From: Tessaracoccus flavus
Lineage (GTDB): Bacteria; Actinomycetota; Actinomycetes; Propionibacteriales; Propionibacteriaceae
DNA: 64,000 nucleotides
NCBI RefSeq assembly: GCF_001997295.1
Contig: NZ_CP019605.1
Coordinates: 1,860,001-1,924,000, forward strand
Reading direction: 5' to 3'
Every line of letters begins with the position of its first letter. The stretch's first letter is position 1. The translations under genes were made by a program, and so were the position numbers. Shown one piece after another: positions 55,008-64,000 of the stretch. The notes under the pieces are model-generated. The model worked only from the letters and a program-made list of their open reading frames with translations. It searched no databases and was not told where the DNA came from.

Positions 55008-56303
55008 TCACAGCGACAGCCAGGCCAGGTGTTCGGGGTTCGGGTTGGCGGTGAGGTGGGTGAGCAATCTGTTCTCCGCAGCCTGCGCGTAGGCCGCGAT
55101 GCGGAGCCCTCGCTCAGACTCCCCCAGCCCGGCGGCGAAGATCTTGGCGATCGCCACATCCCGGCCGCGCAGAGGCGGCCCATCCGTCGAGATGCGGCCG
55201 TAGCCGATCCGTGCCACCGCCTCGAGTCCAACTCGCCCGAAGTCGCCGATCGGCCAGCCCCCCGACGTCAGCTCCACCGGTGCGAGGCCGTGCGTGGCGA
55301 GCAGGATCACGTCGTCCGGAGTGGGGTGCCCGAGCACCTTGGTGGCTGCCTCGGCCGCCTCACCGGCCAGGGGCAGGCCGAGCCTGGTCGCGATCGACGC
55401 CGCACAGGCAGCCCAGGCAGTGGGCTGCTCCAACAGGTCTCCCAACGCACGGTCGAGGGCGTCCAGCATCTCCTCGTGGGTCCACGATTCGGTCAGCTGC
55501 CGGGCGATGAGGTAGCAGACGGCGTCCGCGTAGAGGCCGGCTCGTGACGCAACGGCCTGTGAGCGCAACGCCGCGACGGAGTCGAAGGATCCGATCTCGA
55601 TGGTCGTCTGGCCGGAGCTGGTCCACACGTGCGCCTCCGCAGGGCCACCGGGCGGGGTCAGCAGGAACTCTCCCTCCTGCTCAATGACCTCCACTCCATC
55701 GCTCGCCGAGACTCTCCCGTCGGGCATGCTGATCTCGACCGCGTCGCCGCGGGGCACGTAGCGGGACCACGGGAGCCAGGACTGCTCGACGGGCACGTCG
55801 AAGATATCCCCGTCGTAGGTCTCGTACGTCCAGGCCGACGACAGGATCTGGCGCGGACGCAGCCACGGCTCAGCCTCGAAGAGGTGAGCGCGCCCCGCAT
55901 CCGCGGGCGATGTGACCCCCCGGCGCTGGGTCAGGAGTCCGGGGCCGGAGGCGGACGGGAGGACGACCTCACCGGATGCGCCGGCCAGCCACGCCACCGC
56001 CGGCCGCTCGCCCTCGAACCTCAGCGTCGGGCCGGGGACGGACACCACCTCGTCCAGCGCCGACTCCAGGGTTACCTCCAGTCGAAGCCGCTGTCCTGAG
56101 CGGATCACCACGCTTGCCGTGATGCCGGTGTCGTGTTCGAGGCGCACACCCGCCGCATCGACCAGCGGGCTCGGATGAGACCACCCCTCTGCGAAGTCCA
56201 CCGACAAGAGCCTGAGAGCGGAGTGCCCCGTCAGTTCGAACCCCGTCGAGGTCGGCCGGGTTTCGAACTCCTGGCGCACCCCACCGGTCAACTCAACGCT
56301 CAT
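55008..56303 (-). CDS. Uncharacterised 431-aa protein
   Basis: I do not recognise the family. From ATG 56303 (MSVELTGGVRQEFETRPTST) the first 270 residues look beta-rich, reminiscent of a carbohydrate-binding or aldose-epimerase-like sandwich (WSHPSPLVDAAGVRLEHDTG, PGPTLRFEGERPAVAWLAGA). The last 150 residues are helical with many Ala/Leu (EEMLDALDRALGDLLEQPTA). There is no signal peptide or membrane helix. Codon use is like its neighbours. It is immediately upstream of the Nei-like gene on the other end of the strand (12 bp from it), so the two could form an operon in the order Nei then this gene reversed; in transcription the Nei gene is upstream? No: this gene's start lies downstream of the Nei stop, so Nei is transcribed first. 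Confidence 0.6.
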   Translation of the reverse strand: MSVELTGGVRQEFETRPTSTGFELTGHSALRLLSVDFAEGWSHPSPLVDAAGVRLEHDTGITASVVIRSGQRLRLEVTLESALDEVVSVPGPTLRFEGERPAVAWLAGASGEVVLPSASGPGLLTQRRGVTSPADAGRAHLFEAEPWLRPRQILSSAWTYETYDGDIFDVPVEQSWLPWSRYVPRGDAVEISMPDGRVSASDGVEVIEQEGEFLLTPPGGPAEAHVWTSSGQTTIEIGSFDSVAALRSQAVASRAGLYADAVCYLIARQLTESWTHEEMLDALDRALGDLLEQPTAWAACAASIATRLGLPLAGEAAEAATKVLGHPTPDDVILLATHGLAPVELTSGGWPIGDFGRVGLEAVARIGYGRISTDGPPLRGRDVAIAKIFAAGLGESERGLRIAAYAQAAENRLLTHLTANPNPEHLAWLSL

Positions 56304-56314
56304 GGCCCAGCAGC

Positions 56315-57136
56315 CTACTGTCCCCGACCGACGGTCCGCCTGCGCTGACACCGCGGGCACCAGTAGAGGTTCCGGCCTTCGACCACCGCCGTACGCACCT
56401 CAGTGCCGCACACGAGGCACGGTTGGCCGGCCCGGCGATACACGTAGACCTCACCGCCGTGGCGGTCCGCGCGGGGGTCGCGACCCTGGGCATCGGGGCC
56501 GTGGACGTCACGCACCGTGTCGATGCGGCCGTGCTCGACGGCGTAGTTCATAAGTCCCACGAGGTCGTCCCACAGGACGCGCCAAGTTCTGGCATCGATC
56601 CGGCTGCCGGGCGTCGTCGGCGCGAGCCGGTGCCGGAACAGGACCTCGGCACGGAAGATGTTGCCCACCCCGGCCGCGACACGTTGATCCATCAGCAGCG
56701 CAGCCACGGACTTCCCCGAGCGATGAAGCCTGGCGAAGCCTCGGTCGGGGTCAGCGTCGGGGCGCAAAGGGTCCGGTCCGCTGGCCGCCATCACGGCGTC
56801 GCGCTCATCCGGCGTGATGAGACGACACCATTGCGGCCCCGTGAGGTCGGCCGTCACGCGACCATCATGAATGCGCAGGCGAACCTGGCCCCGAACGGGG
56901 CCCCACGGTTCGATGCGTAGTTTCCCGATGAGCCCGAGATGAATGTGCACCACGCGGTCGCCGGCGAATTCGACGAAGAGATGCTTGCCCACCGCCTCCG
57001 CCCGGTCAAGGATGGCGCCGTCGAGGAGCTGAGCGGCCTCGAACCGGCCCTGCGGGGAGGAGACGGAGACGGGCTTGCCCCCGAACTCACTGGTGAGCGC
57101 GCTGGCTAGGCGGTGGATGACGTGACCCTCAGGCAT
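56315..57136 (-). CDS. Fpg/Nei family DNA glycosylase (endonuclease VIII type)
   Basis: This 273-aa bifunctional glycosylase/AP-lyase starts MPEGHVIHRLA; Pro2/Glu3 are the catalytic pair and the PEG start (rather than PELPE) marks the Nei branch. The helix-two-turn-helix is LLMDQRVAAGVGNIFRAEVL and the zinc finger CLVCGTEV…WCPRCQRR is intact. It should excise oxidised pyrimidines. Together with mutM (5212-6051) the window has two members of the family. The next gene, an unknown 431-aa protein, starts 11 bp after its stop and may be cotranscribed. Confidence 0.92.
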   Translation of the reverse strand: MPEGHVIHRLASALTSEFGGKPVSVSSPQGRFEAAQLLDGAILDRAEAVGKHLFVEFAGDRVVHIHLGLIGKLRIEPWGPVRGQVRLRIHDGRVTADLTGPQWCRLITPDERDAVMAASGPDPLRPDADPDRGFARLHRSGKSVAALLMDQRVAAGVGNIFRAEVLFRHRLAPTTPGSRIDARTWRVLWDDLVGLMNYAVEHGRIDTVRDVHGPDAQGRDPRADRHGGEVYVYRRAGQPCLVCGTEVRTAVVEGRNLYWCPRCQRRRTVGRGQ

Positions 57137-57168
57137 CCGCCCAAGATACCGCCGCGTAGCATGGGCGC

Positions 57169-57315
57169 ATGAGCGAGGACCAGCGACGGGAGTTCGGCAG
57201 AGACGGCGTCTCCGGCCTCGTGGACCGTGAGCGCGCCCTTCGTGCACGGCTTCTGCCCCGCCGGGATCAGCCCGAGTCGCGCATGACTCGTGAGCGGAGG
57301 TCCGGCGAAAAGTAG
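57169..57315 (+). CDS. Possible 48-aa basic small protein
   Basis: ATG 57169 opens a 48-codon frame: MSEDQRREFGRDGVSGLVDR, then Arg-rich RERALRARLLPRRDQPES, ending RERRSGEK. It diverges from the Nei-like gene, 32 bp apart. Codon use is GC3-rich and consistent with coding. No strong ribosome binding site is visible and no family is recognised. Confidence 0.45.
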   Translation: MSEDQRREFGRDGVSGLVDRERALRARLLPRRDQPESRMTRERRSGEK

Positions 57316-57349
57316 CCTTTCGGACTAGCCGCAGGGCATTTCGGACTAT

Positions 57350-57520
57350 ATGCTCAAAAATATGGTTCATTTCGAGACGAGCGATCAGCGGGAGACGGTG
57401 AATCAGCTCAATGACAGAGCTGCCGCCAACCTCGTGCTTCCGCGCATGATCGCAGTCCAGAAGAAGGCCCGGCGGGCGAGGGTGCACGAGTCCCGTCGCC
57501 AAGGCGCAGCCAAAGACTGA
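57350..57520 (+). CDS. Possible 52-56-aa basic small protein
   Basis: A frame from ATG 57350 (or 57362) to TGA 57518-57520 encodes VHFETSDQRETVNQLNDRAA, then PRMIAVQKKARRARVHESRR. It ends one base before the rpiB stop on the other strand. A short direct repeat TTTCGGACTA precedes it (57319 and 57340). Coding quality is moderate; the upstream site is weak. It may be spurious. Confidence 0.35.
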   Translation: MLKNMVHFETSDQRETVNQLNDRAAANLVLPRMIAVQKKARRARVHESRRQGAAKD

Positions 57521-57967
57521 CTAGCGGCCCTCGTATTCAGCGAGCAGGTCGATGCGGCGCTGGTGCCGCTCCTCCCCGGAGAAGGGCGTCTCGAGGAACG
57601 CCTCGACGATGGCGTAGGACTCCTCGAGGCTCTGCATCCTGCCGCCAAGGGAGATCACGTTGGCGTCGTTGTGCTCGCGCGCGAGCTTCGCCAAGTCCAC
57701 ATTCGTCGCGAGCGCCGCGCGGATCCCACGCACCTTGTTCGCCGCAATCTGCTCGCCGTTGCCGGAACCTCCCAGCACGATCCCCAGCGACCCGGGCTCC
57801 GCGACGACCGCCTCGGCCGCCGGAATGATCAACGGCGGGTAGTCATCCTGAGCGTCGTACGAGTGGGCCCCGTGGTCGACGACGTCGTGACCCGCCTCAC
57901 GGAGTCGATCGACGAGGTAGTTCTTCAACTCGTACCCGGCATGGTCCGTGGCAATGTGAACTCGCAT
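57521..57967 (-). CDS. rpiB: Ribose-5-phosphate isomerase B
   Basis: RpiB interconverts ribose-5-phosphate and ribulose-5-phosphate. The 148-aa protein begins MRVHIATDHAGYELKNYL and has GIVLGGSGNGEQIAANKVRG. The usual catalytic Cys of the CGTGxG motif is replaced, with Glu in the GNGEQ segment taking the role, as known from the mycobacterial type. ATG 57967 was selected over an upstream in-frame start. It is divergent from the acetyltransferase gene. Confidence 0.95.
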   Translation of the reverse strand: MRVHIATDHAGYELKNYLVDRLREAGHDVVDHGAHSYDAQDDYPPLIIPAAEAVVAEPGSLGIVLGGSGNGEQIAANKVRGIRAALATNVDLAKLAREHNDANVISLGGRMQSLEESYAIVEAFLETPFSGEERHQRRIDLLAEYEGR

Positions 57968-58017
57968 GCGCCGATTATCCACCAGCCGCACTGCCCGCCG
58001 CTGTTAGAGTCTCGGGA

Positions 58018-61678
<3,661 letters not shown>

Positions 61679-64000
61679 ATGGCTACCGCGAACATCACCC
61701 GCGACGAGGCTGCGAGCCGATCGCAGATCGTCGACACCCAGGCCTACCGGGTCCTTGTCGACCTCACCGGCCGCGACGTCGCGGAGCCCACCCGCCAGTT
61801 CCTCTCCACCTCCACCGTCACGCTGGAGTCCCGCGGAGGGGAGATCCATCTCGACCTCATCGCCGACGAGATCCGCCGCGCCAACCTTGACGGCGATGAG
61901 TTCGACACCGCCGGGTTCGACGGCTTCCGGCTGCCAGTGCCCCATCTCTCCGAGGGCACCCACGAGATCACAGTGGAGGCCGTGTGCCGCTACTCGAACT
62001 CCGGCGAGGGCCTGCACAGGTTCATCGACCCCGCAGACGACAAGGTCTACCTCTACACCCAGTTCGAGACGGCCGACGCCCGGCGCATGTACGCGAACCT
62101 CGAGCAGCCGGACCAGAAGGCCACGTTCCAGCTGACCGTGCTCGCTCCGCAACACTGGGTGGTATTCACCAACGCCGCCAGTGTGGATCCGGAGGACATC
62201 GGCGACGGCTTCGGCCGCTTCGAGCACGAGGTCACCCCCCCGATGTCGACCTACATCACCGCTCTCGTGGCGGGCGAGTTCCACGTCGAGCGAGGCACCA
62301 TCCAGTCCGCAGCCGGGGAGCTTCCGGCTTCGGTCGCCTGCCGCCAGTCGCTGGTGGAGCACCTCGACCACGAGCGCATCTTCACCACCACTCAGCGCGG
62401 CTTCGAGGTGTTCGAGGGTGCGTTCGGCGTCCCCTACGCCTTCGGCACCTACGATCAGATCTTCGTCCCCGAGTTCAACGCAGGCGCCATGGAGAACGCG
62501 GGCTGTGTCACGTTCCGCGACGAGTACCTGTTCCGATCGCGGGTCACCTCCCGCGAGCTCGATGCCCGCGACAACACCATCCTTCACGAGCTCGCCCACA
62601 TGTGGTTCGGCGATCTCGTCACCATGCGATGGTGGAACGATCTGTGGCTGAACGAGTCCTTCGCCGAGTGGGCCTCCCACTTCGCCAACGACGAGATCGC
62701 TGCGCGCTACGACACGGGCGCGAACCCGTGGGCCTCGTTCAGCAACGAGCGCAAGGCCTGGGCCTACCTGCAGGACCAGCTGTCCACCACGCACCCCATC
62801 GCCGCCGACATGAGCGACCTCGAGAAGGTCGAACAGAACTTCGACGGCATCACGTACGCCAAGGGCGCCTCCGTCCTCAAGCTCCTGGTCTCTTTCGTCG
62901 GGCTGGAGCCGTTCGTCGCGGGCGTCGGCGAGTACTTCCGCAAGCACGCCTTCGGCAACACCGAACTCCGCGATCTCCTCGTGGAGCTGGAGGCGGCGTC
63001 TGGCCGCGACCTCAGCTGGTTCTCCGCCGAGTGGCTCGAGACCGCCGGCGTCAACACCCTGGCGGCCGACTTCGACGTGGACGACGACGGGGCGTTCACC
63101 CGGTTCGAGGTCGTGCAGACCGCCCCGGAGGGATGGCCGACGCTACGCACCCACCGCCTCGGCATCGGCCTGTACTCCCTCGACGGCGAGTCGCTGACCC
63201 GCCACCACTACGCCGAGGTGGACGTGACCGGGGAACGGACGCCCATCGAAGGGCTGGTCGGAGTCCAGAAGGGCGATGTGGTCCTACTCAACGACGGCGA
63301 CCTCACGTACGCGAAGGTTCGCCTCGACGACCACTCCTCTGCCACGCTCGTCGAGCACATCGACGGCCTGCACGATCCGCTCGCACGCGCCGTCGTCTGG
63401 ACCTCCTTCTGGGAGATGACCCGCGACGCCGAACTACCTGCGCAGGAGTTCATGCGCCTGGTCCTGGCGGGCCTTCCGTCCGAGCACGACATGGCGGCGG
63501 TGTCGACGCTGCTCAACCAGGCGGGGACGGCCTGCCTCGCCTTCACGGCACCGGAGCTCCGCGCCGAGGTCAACGCACGCCTGGTGGCGGGGTTGGCGAA
63601 GCTACTCAAGGGTGCCGACGCCGGGTCCGACAAGCAGGTGCTCATCGCCAAGGCGCTGATCTCAGCTGTCCGCTCCGACGAGGGCGTGGCGCTCCTCAAG
63701 GGTTGGCTGAACGACGAGGAAGTGCCCGCTGGTCTGGCTGTCGACACGGGTATCAGGTGGGCGATCACCGCCGCGCTGGCGAAGCTCGGCGCCATCGACG
63801 CTGACGGCATCGCCGCGGAGCTCGAGCGCGACAAGACGAACGCCGGGGCCGAACAGGCCGCGGGCGCCGCGGCCGCACTGCCCGACGAGGACTCCAAGGC
63901 ACAGGCCTGGTCACTGGCCACCGACAGCGCCGACGTCCCCAACGAGACGCACCGCGCGATCTGCATGGGGTTCTGGCGCTACGGGCAAGACGAGATCCTC
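61679..64000 (+). CDS. pepN: Aminopeptidase N (3' end outside window)
   Basis: PepN is a zinc metallopeptidase (M1) that trims N-terminal residues from peptides. 774 codons are present and continue past the right edge. Starting at ATG 61679 with GAAGG upstream, the protein begins MATANITRDEAASRSQIVDT. The exopeptidase motif GAMEN is at 269-273, the zinc site HELAH at 303-307 in HELAHMWFGD, and the third ligand Glu in LWLNESFAEW at about 326. The C-terminal ERAP1-like helical domain is under way at the edge. The whole frame is open with no stop to position 64000. Confidence 0.95.
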   Translation, partial: MATANITRDEAASRSQIVDTQAYRVLVDLTGRDVAEPTRQFLSTSTVTLESRGGEIHLDLIADEIRRANLDGDEFDTAGFDGFRLPVPHLSEGTHEITVEAVCRYSNSGEGLHRFIDPADDKVYLYTQFETADARRMYANLEQPDQKATFQLTVLAPQHWVVFTNAASVDPEDIGDGFGRFEHEVTPPMSTYITALVAGEFHVERGTIQSAAGELPASVACRQSLVEHLDHERIFTTTQRGFEVFEGAFGVPYAFGTYDQIFVPEFNAGAMENAGCVTFRDEYLFRSRVTSRELDARDNTILHELAHMWFGDLVTMRWWNDLWLNESFAEWASHFANDEIAARYDTGANPWASFSNERKAWAYLQDQLSTTHPIAADMSDLEKVEQNFDGITYAKGASVLKLLVSFVGLEPFVAGVGEYFRKHAFGNTELRDLLVELEAASGRDLSWFSAEWLETAGVNTLAADFDVDDDGAFTRFEVVQTAPEGWPTLRTHRLGIGLYSLDGESLTRHHYAEVDVTGERTPIEGLVGVQKGDVVLLNDGDLTYAKVRLDDHSSATLVEHIDGLHDPLARAVVWTSFWEMTRDAELPAQEFMRLVLAGLPSEHDMAAVSTLLNQAGTACLAFTAPELRAEVNARLVAGLAKLLKGADAGSDKQVLIAKALISAVRSDEGVALLKGWLNDEEVPAGLAVDTGIRWAITAALAKLGAIDADGIAAELERDKTNAGAEQAAGAAAALPDEDSKAQAWSLATDSADVPNETHRAICMGFWRYGQDEIL

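Overview
The window is high-GC DNA from an actinobacterium. The evidence is an RNase E/G with an actinobacterial layout, paired clpP1/clpP2 genes, a folC–DUF4233–ndk run, an Eis-type acetyltransferase with a C-terminal Phe, a RpiB carrying Glu in place of the usual Cys, and frequent GTG starts with GTGA/ATGA stop-start overlaps. The gene set resembles Propionibacteriaceae such as Tessaracoccus; that family-level guess is inference and was not checked by search.

Layout. Positions 1-11000 are a leftward housekeeping block: recG-rsmD-coaD-yceD-rpmF-rnc-mutM-gtrA-smc-ftsY (ftsY is cut by the window edge). smc and ftsY are separated by about 490 bp of REP-like palindromes with a 160-bp tandem duplication. 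Positions 11-16.9 kb hold a small secreted protein tail-to-tail with a LuxR-type regulator, a hairpin-centred repeat, rpmB with a clear terminator, a large RNase E/G and a DUF2344 protein. Positions 17-32.3 kb hold an MFS exporter, a DUF1846 protein whose stop abuts a 4 x 21 bp tandem repeat, an alpha/beta hydrolase, the radical SAM (TIGR03960-like)/acylphosphatase pair, folC-DUF4233-ndk, a DsbA-like thiol oxidoreductase, valS and a tricorn-like S41 protease. Positions 32.5-39.3 kb hold a broken GH20 hexosaminidase gene, clpX-clpP2-clpP1, an AI-2E family permease, tig and a patatin.

The accessory region starts at tRNA-Gly(TCC), 39332-39402. Just downstream lie a truncated integrase N-terminus colliding head-on with a truncated TraG/VirD4-like coupling ATPase, then a tightly overlapped set of small transfer-type genes. 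A 7-kb alpha-galactoside module follows (GH13 fragment, two permeases, a substrate-binding lipoprotein, a GH36 alpha-galactosidase with one in-frame TGA, and a divergent ROK regulator). It is bounded by about 100-bp direct repeats, and a second, truncated copy of one transfer gene sits on the far side. I read this as a degraded tRNA-anchored integrative element carrying a sugar-use cargo.

From 48.8 kb the chromosome resumes: glutaminase, tRNA-Pro(TGG), an MFS protein, a FecR-domain lipoprotein, an unusual zinc-type dehydrogenase, a second copy of the hairpin/20-bp repeat family, an uncharacterised 431-aa protein, a Nei/Fpg glycosylase, two very small ORFs, rpiB, an Eis-like acetyltransferase, ligA, and pepN running off the window end.

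The least explained items are three families of non-coding palindromic or tandem repeats, and the mosaic structure of the tRNA-Gly element.
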